A stretch of 18,269 nt of DNA from JABCPE02 sp963520375 (lineage in GTDB: Bacteria; Bacteroidota; Bacteroidia; Flavobacteriales; Weeksellaceae), in contig CAUQQF010000027.1 in the NCBI GenBank assembly GCA_963520375.1, positions 1 to 18,269 on the forward strand. The letters run 5' to 3'. Numbering within the stretch: position 1 is the stretch's first letter; the number at the start of each line of letters is the position of its first letter. The position numbers and the translations under genes are program-made. This document shows positions 1-6,997 of the stretch, piece by piece. The notes beneath the pieces are model-generated. The model made no database searches. It saw nothing but the letters and a program-made list of their open reading frames with translations, and was not told the DNA's origin.

Positions 1-253
1 GCCAGTTAGGTGCGGTATATTCGTTGTGATATTCGGTGGTATTATCACCTATATACCCCTCGTAAGGCTCAAATGGAGCGAGCATATACACCTTTTGCCC
101 TGCCCAATCGGGGTTGATTTCGGCTAAATCGATACTCATCAGGGGCAGAAAATGATTTTTGAGCCATTGTTGTTCTTTTACAAAAATGTCTTCTGCTTTG
201 GGGAACGCCTGCAAATGGTCGTTCAGTTCTTGAATTTCTTCTCTTGATGTCAT
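1..253 (-). CDS. Hypothetical protein, N-terminal part only
   Basis: An open frame runs from an ATG at 253-251 off the left edge of the window, giving the first 84 residues of a longer protein. It begins MTSREEIQELNDHLQAFPKA and continues with acidic and aromatic residues; WAGQKVYMLAPFEPYEGY can be read near residues 50-67. No signal peptide or membrane segment is visible, so it is probably cytoplasmic. I do not recognise the family. It lies downstream of the RBBP9-like hydrolase on the same strand, across a 55-bp spacer filled by a short tandem repeat. The stop codon and C-terminus are outside the window, so length and function cannot be judged. Confidence 0.75.
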   Translation of the reverse strand, partial: MTSREEIQELNDHLQAFPKAEDIFVKEQQWLKNHFLPLMSIDLAEINPDWAGQKVYMLAPFEPYEGYIGDNTTEYHNEYTAPNW

Positions 254-264
254 AAAGATAATGT

Positions 265-308
265 GTTAATTTGCTAATTTGCTAATTGGTCAATTGGCTA
301 ATTTGCTA
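265..308. repeat. 8-bp tandem repeat, about 5.5 copies, with a palindromic core
   Basis: Consecutive 8-bp units read gttaattt, gctaattt, gctaattg, gtcaattg, gctaattt, gcta. The central stretch 281-298 is also an imperfect palindrome: 281-288 pairs with 291-298 around a two-base loop, with one G-T pair. It fills most of the gap between the partial gene and the hydrolase gene. It has no T-run and does not look like a standard intrinsic terminator. Its role is unknown. Confidence 0.8.
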
Positions 309-863
309 CTATTTTTCCTCTCTGAAAATCTCCAATACCTTGTCGCGAACCTCTGGGAATTGGGTGTATCCTTCACGATCAAGGAAGTGCCCCGCTACGG
401 GTAGGCGTACAAACTCACAATGAAGCCACGTGGCGAGGCGATCGCTCAGCTCAGTAGGTACAATAGAATCCTGCTCAGAGGCGATGACTATCCCCTTGCC
501 TATCTTAGGAACACGGTGATAGCTCCTGAGATGCTCCACAAAGGGATTGAGACTCTCGAAATTGGGTACCTCCTCACAGAATCCCGATACAAGTACGATG
601 CCTTTAGGCTCTTTATCGGTCTTGAGCAGGTAACAGAGCGTGGTAATCGTTCCCAAACTATGGGCTACAATGACCGTCTCTGAAGTCATCTCGAGCTCCT
701 TTTCCAAGGTACCCACCCATACCGCTACATTAGGATCGGCTGGATTAGGAATCGCCAAACAATGGGTGCTGATATTTTCCGCTTTTAGTACTTGTTCCAA
801 CCATCTGTACCAATGCCTTTCGGGCGTATCGTCATATCCGTGAATGATGTATACTTGCTTCAT
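309..863 (-). CDS. RBBP9/YdeN-family alpha/beta serine hydrolase
   Basis: This 184-residue protein has the compact alpha/beta-hydrolase layout of the RBBP9/YdeN family, which is usually about 180-200 residues. It opens with the beta-strand and oxyanion segment VYIIHGYDD. The nucleophile elbow is AHSLG with Ser69. The likely acid is Asp132 in ASEQDSIVP, and the catalytic histidine is His159 in VAGHFL. Trp residues around 18-21 (HWYRWLE) are typical of the family. It has no signal peptide, so it should be a cytoplasmic esterase or peptidase-like hydrolase; the natural substrate is not established for bacterial members. It starts 20 bp after the mdh stop on the same strand, with no terminator visible between them. 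Its arginine codons are mixed and include several CGC, unlike mdh. A possible codon-usage junction therefore falls in that 20-bp gap. Confidence 0.88.
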   Translation of the reverse strand: MKQVYIIHGYDDTPERHWYRWLEQVLKAENISTHCLAIPNPADPNVAVWVGTLEKELEMTSETVIVAHSLGTITTLCYLLKTDKEPKGIVLVSGFCEEVPNFESLNPFVEHLRSYHRVPKIGKGIVIASEQDSIVPTELSDRLATWLHCEFVRLPVAGHFLDREGYTQFPEVRDKVLEIFREEK

Positions 864-883
864 TAGGTTTAATTTAAAAAATA

Positions 884-1810
884 TTAAAATTTTAGTTCTG
901 CATTTACTTTTCTTACCGCATCAGCAGAAGCATGGAATTTTTCTTTTTCGTCTCCATTTAGAGATAGTTCCATTATTTTTTCTATTCCATTTCTACCAAT
1001 GATACACGGTACCCCTATGCTGATATCATGCTCGCCATATTCTCCCTCCAAAAGGGCAGAACAAGGAATCATTTTTTTTTGGTCAGACAAGATAGAATGC
1101 ACCAATCCAGCCACTCCTGCCCCAGGAGCATACCATGCAGAAGTCCCCAAAAGTTTCACCAAAGTAGCTCCTCCCAGTTTAGTTTCTTCCACTATGCTGT
1201 TTAGTTTATCTTTATTCAAAAATTCTGCTACGCAGATACCGTTTCTAGTAGCTTTACTGATGAGAGGAAGCATCCCTGTGTCTGTATGAGCAGCGATTAC
1301 CATACCATCCACATCCGAAACTGGACATCCCAGAGCCTCTGCCAGACGATATCTAAATCTCGCTGTATCCAACGCTCCTCCCATACCTATGATTCTATTT
1401 TTGGGCAGCTGGAATTTCTTATGAATAAGGTAAGACATCGTATCCACAGGATTGGTCACCATGATGATAATGGCATTAGGCGAATATTTCAGTACATTTT
1501 CTGTAACTCCTGACACGATATCTGCATTTACTCCTATCAGTTCCTCCCTGCTCATCCCTGGTCTTCTGGGCATCCCAGATGTGATAACCACCACATCAGA
1601 ATTTTCTGTTTTGGCATAATTGTTAGTCACACCTATGATACGAGTTTCAAAGCCCTCCACAGCAGACATCTGCATAAGGTCCATCGCTTTTCCTTCGGCA
1701 AAACCTTCTTTTATGTCTAATAATACCACCTCACTCGCAAAATTTCGCATTGCTATATATTCCGTGCAGCTCGCTCCCACTGCTCCCGCTCCTATTACTG
1801 TTACTTTCAT
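884..1810 (-). CDS. mdh: Malate dehydrogenase (LDH-like type)
   Basis: The protein catalyses NAD-dependent oxidation of malate to oxaloacetate in the TCA cycle (cytoplasm). With the start at 1810 it has 308 residues, normal for the LDH-like MDH class. The Rossmann motif is VIGAGAVGAS (residues 5-14) and Asp32 at the end of the second strand indicates NAD preference. The mobile active-site loop is TSGMPRRPGMSREE with Arg82 and Arg83. MVTNPVDTMSYL is the conserved strand and helix, Arg151 lies in LDTARFR, and catalytic His175 lies in AAHTDTGMLP. That last motif differs from the more common GGHGD form, but I believe it occurs in flavobacterial homologues. An upstream GTG at 1834 would add eight residues but overlaps the predicted -7 promoter element, so the ATG at 1810 is preferred. 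Arginine codons are mostly AGA. Confidence 0.93.
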   Translation of the reverse strand: MKVTVIGAGAVGASCTEYIAMRNFASEVVLLDIKEGFAEGKAMDLMQMSAVEGFETRIIGVTNNYAKTENSDVVVITSGMPRRPGMSREELIGVNADIVSGVTENVLKYSPNAIIIMVTNPVDTMSYLIHKKFQLPKNRIIGMGGALDTARFRYRLAEALGCPVSDVDGMVIAAHTDTGMLPLISKATRNGICVAEFLNKDKLNSIVEETKLGGATLVKLLGTSAWYAPGAGVAGLVHSILSDQKKMIPCSALLEGEYGEHDISIGVPCIIGRNGIEKIMELSLNGDEKEKFHASADAVRKVNAELKF

Positions 1811-1833
1811 TTTTAATATTAAATTTAAACTCA

Positions 1834-1841
1834 CAAATTTA
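1834..1841 (-). promoter_or_regulatory. Probable -7 promoter element for mdh
   Basis: On the minus strand this reads TAAATTTG, an exact fit to the Bacteroidota -7 element TAnnTTTG. It lies 23 bp before the mdh ATG, so a transcript would start about 15-20 bases upstream of the gene. I found no TTTG -33 box at the usual 19-21 bp spacing, which lowers confidence. Confidence 0.45.
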
Positions 1842-1958
1842 ATAATTATTCATTACTCTCCTAATTAATCTCAACCATTGAGAAAATCTATTTTAAGATT
1901 TCATAAGTTTTTTGAAGAGAATTTCTTATCATTGCATGATTTTAGTTTTTTACAAATT

Positions 1959-2786
1959 ATGCAAAAAGAATTTTTAAACCATCTCAGCAGTGGTTACAAA
2001 AACCGAAAATACGACTTGGATAAACGAAAAATAGAAAAATTTATCGATTCTTTTTTTCGTTTCGTCTTCTTTTTAGAATATCAAAGATGTAATTCCGAAG
2101 CAGAAATTCATCTCAGATTAGAAAGTTTTAAACTTGAATTTCAACAGATTATCAATTCTGTAATAGAAGACCCTGGCATGAAAGCAAAAGCGGCGAGCTG
2201 CTTTTTTGAGGCTGTTCCACATGTTTACAATCTGCTGGAAAAAGACGCTCAGTTCATCCTAGACAATGACCCTGCCGCTACTCACATAGAGGAAGTAATG
2301 GTTTCTTACCCAGGGTTTTACGCTATTTCTATTTATAGATTTGCTTACCAGCTGCATCTACAAGGTGTGCCGCTCATCCCAAGAATCTGGACAGAGCTGG
2401 CACACAGCAAAACAGGGATAGACATCCACCCTGGCGCTACCATCGGAGAATGTTTTTTCATAGACCACGGAACAGGGATAGTGATTGGTGAAACTACTGT
2501 GATTGGCAATTGTGTTAAAATCTATCAGAATGTAACCCTCGGAGCTTTAGCGGTTTCCAAAGATATCGCCAACACAAAACGCCACCCTACGATAGAAAAT
2601 AATGTAACGGTGTATGCTAACACCACTATTTTAGGCGGAAACACCATCATTCGGGAGGGCTCTACCATCGGCGGAAATGTCTGGCTTACAGAGAGTATAG
2701 AACCGTACAGCTTAGTATATTACAAAAACAAAACCATCATCCGAAGCAAAGAAAAACCAAACGAACCTATTAATTTTTCTATTTAA
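1959..2786 (+). CDS. cysE: Serine O-acetyltransferase
   Basis: The enzyme transfers acetyl from acetyl-CoA to L-serine, making O-acetylserine for cysteine synthesis. With the ATG at 1959 it has 275 residues. The N-terminal half is helical. The C-terminal half is a left-handed beta-helix of hexapeptide repeats, with the signature GIDIHPGATIG, then FFIDHGTGIVIGETTVIG and later KRHPTIENNVTVYANTTILG. Histidines in DIHPGA and IDHGTG are the expected catalytic or substrate-contacting residues. The frame could begin at a TTG at 1878, but the extra 27 residues look unlike coding sequence and, as I recall them, flavobacterial relatives begin near this MQKEFLNHL segment. It is divergent from mdh. The cysK attenuator promoter starts four bases after its stop. 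It lies upstream of the attenuator, so cysE itself would not be controlled by it. Confidence 0.88.
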   Translation: MQKEFLNHLSSGYKNRKYDLDKRKIEKFIDSFFRFVFFLEYQRCNSEAEIHLRLESFKLEFQQIINSVIEDPGMKAKAASCFFEAVPHVYNLLEKDAQFILDNDPAATHIEEVMVSYPGFYAISIYRFAYQLHLQGVPLIPRIWTELAHSKTGIDIHPGATIGECFFIDHGTGIVIGETTVIGNCVKIYQNVTLGALAVSKDIANTKRHPTIENNVTVYANTTILGGNTIIREGSTIGGNVWLTESIEPYSLVYYKNKTIIRSKEKPNEPINFSI

Positions 2787-2789
2787 AAA

Positions 2790-2820
2790 TTTGCATTTTC
2801 AAAAAATATTATTAGATTTG
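2790..2820 (+). promoter_or_regulatory. Bacteroidota-type promoter for the cysK leader transcript
   Basis: TTTG at 2790-2793 (-33 box) is followed after 19 bp by TAGATTTG at 2813-2820, an exact match to the TAnnTTTG -7 element. Transcription should begin near 2825-2828, about 16-19 bases before the leader-peptide ATG at 2844. Position, spacing and the downstream leader and terminator all agree. Confidence 0.7.
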
Positions 2821-2843
2821 CATTTATATTTATTCCAAAAGAG

Positions 2844-2912
2844 ATGACAATAGTAAAAAACAATATGATGTGTTGCTATATTCTAACAACTTCAGTTTTT
2901 CTGATAGCGTAG
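2844..2912 (+). CDS. Putative Cys/Met leader peptide upstream of cysK
   Basis: This is a 22-codon ORF from ATG 2844 to TAG 2910. It begins MTIVKNNMMCCY and ends SVFLIA. Codons 8-11 are Met-Met-Cys-Cys (ATG ATG TGT TGC), four sulfur amino acids in a row and both Cys codons in tandem. A purine-rich AAAAGAG lies directly before the ATG. The ORF follows a good promoter and precedes a strong intrinsic terminator before cysK. By analogy with the trp, his and leu leader peptides, and with polycysteine uORFs reported in mycobacteria, its role would be to make ribosome progress report charged tRNA-Cys supply. The peptide itself probably has no other function. Sequence and arrangement are seen directly; the regulatory role is inferred. 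Confidence 0.7.
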   Translation: MTIVKNNMMCCYILTTSVFLIA

Positions 2913-2969
2913 CAATGCTGTATTGTTATTCGTATATAGAGGGCTGAAAGATTTCACGCCCTCTTTTTT
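2871..2969 (+). promoter_or_regulatory. Candidate ribosome-mediated transcription attenuator of cysK
   Basis: Several alternative pairings can be read in the leader RNA. (a) The Cys-codon segment 2871-2879 can pair with 2909-2917, nine contiguous pairs of which three are G-U. (b) 2910-2916 can instead pair with 2922-2928 around a five-base loop. (c) 2891-2900 can pair with the terminator 5' arm 2939-2948, ten contiguous pairs of which four are G-U. (d) The terminator 2938-2944 pairs with 2958-2964. A ribosome stalled at the Cys codons (2871-2876) would mask arm (a) and leave 2891-2900 free for antiterminator (c). A ribosome reaching the stop at 2910 would cover 2891-2900 and allow terminator (d). 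Pairing was done by eye, with no energies computed. Confidence 0.55.
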
Positions 2970-2975
2970 ATTTTT
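2938..2975 (+). terminator. Intrinsic terminator in the cysK leader
   Basis: A seven-pair GC-rich stem, AGAGGGC at 2938-2944 with GCCCTCT at 2958-2964, is extended by TGAA/TTCA inside (2945-2948 with 2953-2956, C2957 bulged). Six T bases, an A and five more T bases follow (2964-2975). It sits 24 bp before the cysK start codon and more than 150 bp after the cysE stop. It therefore acts on the cysK leader transcript and on any readthrough from cysE. Confidence 0.85.
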
Positions 2976-2999
2976 AATAATTTTTAAATCAATCATATT

Positions 3000-3929
3000 A
3001 TGAAATTCAACAATGTATTAGAAACCATCGGTAAAACGCCAGTAGTAAGGCTAAGTAAACTATTCCCAGACCATAATGTTTGGATAAAACTAGAAAGAAC
3101 CAACCCTGGAGGAAGCGTGAAGGACAGAATCGCCCTTGCTATGATAGAAGCGGCGGAAAAAGAAGGAAAAATCAATAAAGACACCAAAATCATAGAGCCT
3201 ACATCAGGAAACACAGGAGTAGGTCTTGCTATGGTAAGTGCTGTGAAAGGATATGATTTGACTTTGGTAATGCCAGAGAGCATGAGTGTAGAGAGAAGAA
3301 AACTAATGTCTGCTTATGGCGCAAAAATCGTCCTAACGCCAAGAGAATTAGGAATGAAAGGAGCGATAGCAAAAGCTCAGGAATTAGCTGAAAAAGAAAA
3401 TAACTCTTGGGTTCCACAGCAGTTCGAAAATGCTGCTAATCCAGAAATCCACCGTAATACTACAGCTCAGGAAATTTTAAATGATTTCTCAGAAGGTGTA
3501 GATTACTTCATCTCGGGAGTTGGAACAGGAGGACACATTACGGGTATTTCAGAGATTTTAAAACAAAAATTCCCTCAGCTCAAAGCCTTTGCAGTTGAAC
3601 CAGAGCAGTCGCCTATCATCAGCGGCGGTGCACCTGGCCCACATGCTATCCAAGGAATCGGTGCTGGTTTCATCCCTGCTGTTTTGAATACAGAAATTTT
3701 AGAGGGTGCTGTCCTTGTTGGGAAAGATGAAGCATTCAGTTTCGCACAAAGATTAGCAAAAGAAGAAGGAATTTTAGCCGGAGTTTCCACAGGAGCTTCA
3801 CTGGCTGCCATTGCTAAAAAATTAGGAGAAATCCCACAAAATGCTACTATTCTGACCATCAACTACGACACAGGAGAAAGATACTGGTCTGTGGATGGAC
3901 TTTTCGAAGAGAATATAATTTCGGAATAA
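3000..3929 (+). CDS. cysK: Cysteine synthase (O-acetylserine sulfhydrylase)
   Basis: This PLP enzyme makes L-cysteine from O-acetylserine and sulfide, the step after the neighbouring cysE product. It has 309 residues, a usual length. The PLP Schiff-base lysine is Lys41 in NPGGSVKDR. The substrate loop is PTSGNTG (residues 68-74) and the phosphate-binding loop is GVGTGGHITG (about 173-182). The SGGAPGPHAIQGIG segment is typical of CysK rather than cystathionine beta-synthase. The start ATG lies 24 bp after the last T of the leader terminator. A strong terminator follows the stop, so it is probably transcribed alone. Expression is likely controlled by the leader attenuator in addition to any regulator. 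Of nine arginine codons, seven are AGA and none is CGC. Confidence 0.95.
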   Translation: MKFNNVLETIGKTPVVRLSKLFPDHNVWIKLERTNPGGSVKDRIALAMIEAAEKEGKINKDTKIIEPTSGNTGVGLAMVSAVKGYDLTLVMPESMSVERRKLMSAYGAKIVLTPRELGMKGAIAKAQELAEKENNSWVPQQFENAANPEIHRNTTAQEILNDFSEGVDYFISGVGTGGHITGISEILKQKFPQLKAFAVEPEQSPIISGGAPGPHAIQGIGAGFIPAVLNTEILEGAVLVGKDEAFSFAQRLAKEEGILAGVSTGASLAAIAKKLGEIPQNATILTINYDTGERYWSVDGLFEENIISE

Positions 3930-3936
3930 ATTTAGT

Positions 3937-3964
3937 AAAACCTTTCCAATAGGAAAGGTTTTTG
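3937..3964 (+). terminator. Intrinsic terminator after cysK
   Basis: A perfect 11-bp stem, 3937-3947 with 3952-3962 (AAAACCTTTCC and its complement), closes a four-base AATA loop and runs into TTTT. It lies seven bp after the cysK stop. The A and T ends of the stem mean it could also work on the other strand, but no gene there needs it. Confidence 0.88.
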
Positions 3965-4011
3965 TTGTCTAAGGGCTAAGATATATGTATATTTACCAAA
4001 ATTTATTAAAA

Positions 4012-4347
4012 ATGAGAATTATTGTTAATTTGATTATCACCGCAGCAGTTGCCTATTTTCTACCAAAGATGCTTAGCGGAGTGCATTTCTTAGATTTTAG
4101 TTCGGCCATGATTTTTGCAGTGGTTTTGGGGTTGCTGAATATTTTCCTAAAACCTATCCTAAATATCATTAGTTTCCCTGTATCGCTGGTTACTTTTGGG
4201 CTTTTTTCACTGGTTGTGAATGCTATCGTAGTTTCTGTCGCAGATTATTTTGTGGATGGAATGGTAATCGATGGATTTGGCTGGACTCTGGCTTTTAGTA
4301 TCTGTTTGTCTATTCTGACCTCTATTTTGTCAGTAGATGAAGATTAG
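4012..4347 (+). CDS. Phage holin family 4-type small membrane protein
   Basis: This is a 111-residue, strongly hydrophobic protein with about four membrane segments: near residues 2-20 (IIVNLIITAAVAYFLP), 25-45 (SAMIFAVVLGLLNIF), 50-75 (ISFPVSLVTFGLFSLVVNA) and 88-106. The conserved NIFLKPIL...LVTFGLFSLVVNA pattern is that of the widespread PF04020 family, often named phage holin family 4 or YvlD-like. It is an inner-membrane protein of unknown role and not evidence of a prophage here. The frame also opens at an ATG at 3985, but MRIIVNLII at 4012 matches the usual N-terminus. A possible -7 box TATATTTA lies at 3988-3995, with TTTG 23 bp upstream. It is followed by glnS in the same direction. 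Confidence 0.8.
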   Translation: MRIIVNLIITAAVAYFLPKMLSGVHFLDFSSAMIFAVVLGLLNIFLKPILNIISFPVSLVTFGLFSLVVNAIVVSVADYFVDGMVIDGFGWTLAFSICLSILTSILSVDED

Positions 4348-4376
4348 AATCTGCCGATATTTTTTAAGAAAAACAT

Positions 4377-4384
4377 TATCTTTG
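4377..4384 (+). promoter_or_regulatory. Probable -7 promoter element for glnS
   Basis: TATCTTTG matches TAnnTTTG exactly and ends 20 bp before the glnS ATG. No clear TTTG box lies 19-21 bp upstream. It would drive glnS and, because no terminator follows glnS, probably the beta-lactamase and HopJ genes as well. Confidence 0.5.
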
Positions 4385-4404
4385 CCAATTATTTAACAAA
4401 AAAT

Positions 4405-6081
4405 ATGGAAGAAGAAAAAAAACCACTCAATTTCATTGAGCAAATTATAGAAGAAGATTTGGCTAATGGACTCAGCAGAGACAAAATTCGTTTTCGTTTT
4501 CCGCCAGAGCCTAACGGCTATCTGCACATAGGGCATACCAAAGCGATATGCATCAACTTCGGTTTAGGCGAAAAATATAACGCTCCCGTGAACCTTCGTT
4601 TCGATGATACCAACCCTGAAAAAGAAGAACAAGAGTTCGTAGATTCTATCAAGAAAGATGTGGCTTGGCTCGGCTTTAAATGGGACAAAGAGCTCTATGC
4701 ATCAGACTATTTTCAGCAGCTCTATGACTGGGCTGTGCAGATGATAAAAGATGACAAAGCATACATAGATGAGCAGTCTTCGGAAGTCATCACAGAACAA
4801 AGAAAAAACCCTGCAGAACCTGGGATAGAATCTCCATTCCGAAACAGGCCAATAGAGGAATCACTAAATCTATTCGAGCGAATGAAAAATGGCGAATTCG
4901 AAGAAGGAACAATGTCTCTTCGTGCTAAAATAGATATGACTTCGCCTAATATGAACATGCGTGACCCTGTGATGTATAGAATCCTGAAAAGACCACACCA
5001 CAGAACTGGTACCACTTGGAAAATTTATCCTATGTACGACTGGGCTCATGGAGAGAGTGACTACATAGAGCAGATTTCGCACTCACTTTGTTCATTGGAG
5101 TTTGAGAACCACAGACCGCTTTACGACTGGTATCTTGACCAAGTCTATACGGAAGGAACTATAAGAAACAAACAGCGAGAGTTTGCCCGAATGAATGTAA
5201 CCTACATGATTACTTCTAAGAGAAAACTCCAAAGGCTCGTTGCCGAAGGTGTGGTTACAGGCTGGGACGACCCAAGAATGCCTACCGTTTCTGGGCTTAG
5301 AAGAAAAGGCTACACGCCTGCTGCCATCCGAAATTTCATTGAAAAAGTAGGTGTAGCGAAAAGAGAAAACTTAATCGACATTCAACTGCTGGAATTCTGT
5401 GTAAGAGAGGATTTGAACAAAACAGCCAAGAGAATGATGGTGGTGATGAATCCTGTAAAACTAATTATAGAAAACTACCCAGAAGGCAAAGAAGAATGGC
5501 TGGAAACAGAAAACAACCCAGAAGATGAAAACGCTGGAATGAGAAAAGTTCCTTTCTCACGAGAGCTGTATATAGAGAGAGAAGACTTCAAAGAGGAAGC
5601 AGACAAGAAGTTTTTCCGTCTGAAACTCGGTGGTGAGGTGAGACTAAAATCTGCCTACATCATCAAAGCTAAAAGAGTAGAAAAAGATGAAAACGGCGAG
5701 ATTACGACTATCTACGCTACCTATGATGAAAAATCTAAATCTGGAAGCGGAACGGAAGAAAGCCTAAGAAAAGTAAAAGGAACGCTGCACTGGGTTTCTG
5801 CAAACCACGCCCTGCCTGTGGAAGCGAGAGTCTATGACAGACTTTTCACGACCGAACAGCCAGATGCAGAAAAAGAAACTGACTTCCTAGAGTTTGTAAA
5901 CCCTGAATCTCTGAAAGTGGTAACTGCCTATGCAGAGCCAGAACTGAAAGATGTAAAAGTGGGCGAACCACTGCAGTTCCAGAGAATCGGTTACTTTACA
6001 AAAGACCAAGACAGCACAGACAGCAAATTGGTTTTCAATAGAACAGTAACTCTGAAGGATTCCTACAAGCCTGAAAATTAA
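4405..6081 (+). CDS. glnS: Glutaminyl-tRNA synthetase
   Basis: The enzyme charges tRNA-Gln with glutamine in the cytoplasm. It has 558 residues, normal for bacterial GlnRS. The class I signature is PEPNGYLHIGH (HIGH at 41-44) and the KMSKS-like loop is MITSKRKL (268-275). LRFDDTNPEKE (64-74) and the CSLEFENHRPLYDWY block (229-243) are GlnRS hallmarks separating it from non-discriminating GluRS. The C-terminal half is the two-barrel anticodon-binding region. The stop codon (6079-6081) lies within the first unit of a 15-bp repeat that runs into the beta-lactamase start, so the two genes are separated by no more than 34 bp. Having glnS implies direct Gln-tRNA formation. Confidence 0.96.
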   Translation: MEEEKKPLNFIEQIIEEDLANGLSRDKIRFRFPPEPNGYLHIGHTKAICINFGLGEKYNAPVNLRFDDTNPEKEEQEFVDSIKKDVAWLGFKWDKELYASDYFQQLYDWAVQMIKDDKAYIDEQSSEVITEQRKNPAEPGIESPFRNRPIEESLNLFERMKNGEFEEGTMSLRAKIDMTSPNMNMRDPVMYRILKRPHHRTGTTWKIYPMYDWAHGESDYIEQISHSLCSLEFENHRPLYDWYLDQVYTEGTIRNKQREFARMNVTYMITSKRKLQRLVAEGVVTGWDDPRMPTVSGLRRKGYTPAAIRNFIEKVGVAKRENLIDIQLLEFCVREDLNKTAKRMMVVMNPVKLIIENYPEGKEEWLETENNPEDENAGMRKVPFSRELYIEREDFKEEADKKFFRLKLGGEVRLKSAYIIKAKRVEKDENGEITTIYATYDEKSKSGSGTEESLRKVKGTLHWVSANHALPVEARVYDRLFTTEQPDAEKETDFLEFVNPESLKVVTAYAEPELKDVKVGEPLQFQRIGYFTKDQDSTDSKLVFNRTVTLKDSYKPEN

Positions 6082-6118
6082 ACAAATGAAAATTAAACAA
6101 ATGAAAATTAAACAAATG
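6071..6118 (+). repeat. Three 15-bp direct repeats giving three in-frame start codons
   Basis: The units are 6071-6085 (ctgaaaattaaacaa), 6086-6100 and 6101-6115 (both atgaaaattaaacaa), followed by ATGAAAAA at 6116. The unit length is a multiple of three, so the ATGs at 6086, 6101 and 6116 are all in frame with the beta-lactamase. Unit 1 contains the glnS stop codon. Slippage would add or remove whole MKIKQ blocks without a frameshift. Confidence 0.95.
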
Positions 6119-6997
6119 AAAAAATATTTTTCTTTTTGTCTTTTGGGGATTTTTATTTTTTGTTTTTCTCAACAAAATTTAAAAAGAGACCTCACAAAGA
6201 TTATACAAAGCAAAAATGCCCTTGTGGCAGTATCTGTGATGAACTCAAAAGGGAAAACAGAAGTAAATATTAACGGAAACAAAAAAGTTCCGATGCTTAG
6301 TGTGTTCAAATTTCACATTGCATTGGCAGTTTTGGATTTGGTGGACAGAGGTATTTTGGATTTGGAACAAAATATTTTTGTCAAGAAATCTGAACTTTTG
6401 GAGAATACTTGGAGCCCCATTCGTGATAAATATCCGAATGGCAATGTGAATATCCCTTTGAGAGAAATCATAGAATACACCGTTTCTCAGAGCGATAACA
6501 ATGGTTGCGACATTCTGCTGAGGCTGATTGGAGGAGTTGATACTGTCCAGAAATTCATTGAGAGCAAGGGTATCAAAGATTTTGCAATAAAATACAATGA
6601 AGAAGAAATGAATAAGAATGGGAAATCCATCTACTCAAACTATACAACCGCAAACGCCTCCAGCAGGCTTCTGCAAAAATTTTATAATGGTGAGATAATT
6701 TCCGAGTCTTCCAGAGATTTTTTATTCAGAATCATGTATGAGACTCCTACTGGAGCAGACAGGCTCATATCCCTGCTTCCTCCAGATGTTATCGTTGCCC
6801 ATAAAACAGGGACTTCTGGCATTGTATCTGGAATTCAGGCTGCTACCAATGATGTGGGAATCATCATTTTACCTGATGACGAATACTACACCATATCTGT
6901 TTTTGTGATAAATTCCAAAGAAAATACATCAACTAACGAAAAAATAATTGCTGATATATCAAAAACAGTGTGGGATTATTATTTTCAAAATAAATAA
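6116..6997 (+). CDS. Class A beta-lactamase (subclass A2-like), probably extended-spectrum group
   Basis: A periplasmic serine enzyme that opens the beta-lactam ring. From the third ATG it has 293 residues and starts with a signal peptide (MKKYFSFCLLGIFIFCFS, then QQ). The active-site SxxK is SVFK (Ser62, Lys65). SDN lies at 126-128 and a YNEEEM segment at 160-165 supplies the omega-loop glutamate. TGADRL follows near 212, and KTG is in AHKTGTSG at 230-232. The SDNNGCD context and the omega loop resemble the PER/VEB/CfxA/CepA and Chryseobacterium-type enzymes of Bacteroidota (subclass A2). ATGs at 6086 and 6101 would add one or two MKIKQ blocks before the signal peptide. No promoter of its own is visible, so expression probably depends on the glnS transcript. 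Substrate range cannot be read from the sequence. Confidence 0.92.
   Translation: MKKYFSFCLLGIFIFCFSQQNLKRDLTKIIQSKNALVAVSVMNSKGKTEVNINGNKKVPMLSVFKFHIALAVLDLVDRGILDLEQNIFVKKSELLENTWSPIRDKYPNGNVNIPLREIIEYTVSQSDNNGCDILLRLIGGVDTVQKFIESKGIKDFAIKYNEEEMNKNGKSIYSNYTTANASSRLLQKFYNGEIISESSRDFLFRIMYETPTGADRLISLLPPDVIVAHKTGTSGIVSGIQAATNDVGIIILPDDEYYTISVFVINSKENTSTNEKIIADISKTVWDYYFQNK

Noticed and set aside
1878..1958. Extended cysE from a TTG at 1878.
   Set aside because: The extra 27 residues come from very AT-rich, non-coding-looking sequence; the ATG at 1959 gives a normal N-terminus for the family.
2780..2990. Riboswitch (for example, SAM-type) in the cysE-cysK gap.
   Set aside because: The space between predicted transcript start and terminator is mostly taken up by the leader ORF, and no conserved SAM-riboswitch core was recognised; the tandem Cys codons favour translation-based sensing.
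4012..4347. Evidence for a prophage from the holin-type gene.
   Set aside because: PF04020 proteins are widespread chromosomal membrane proteins; no other phage gene, integrase or attachment site is present.
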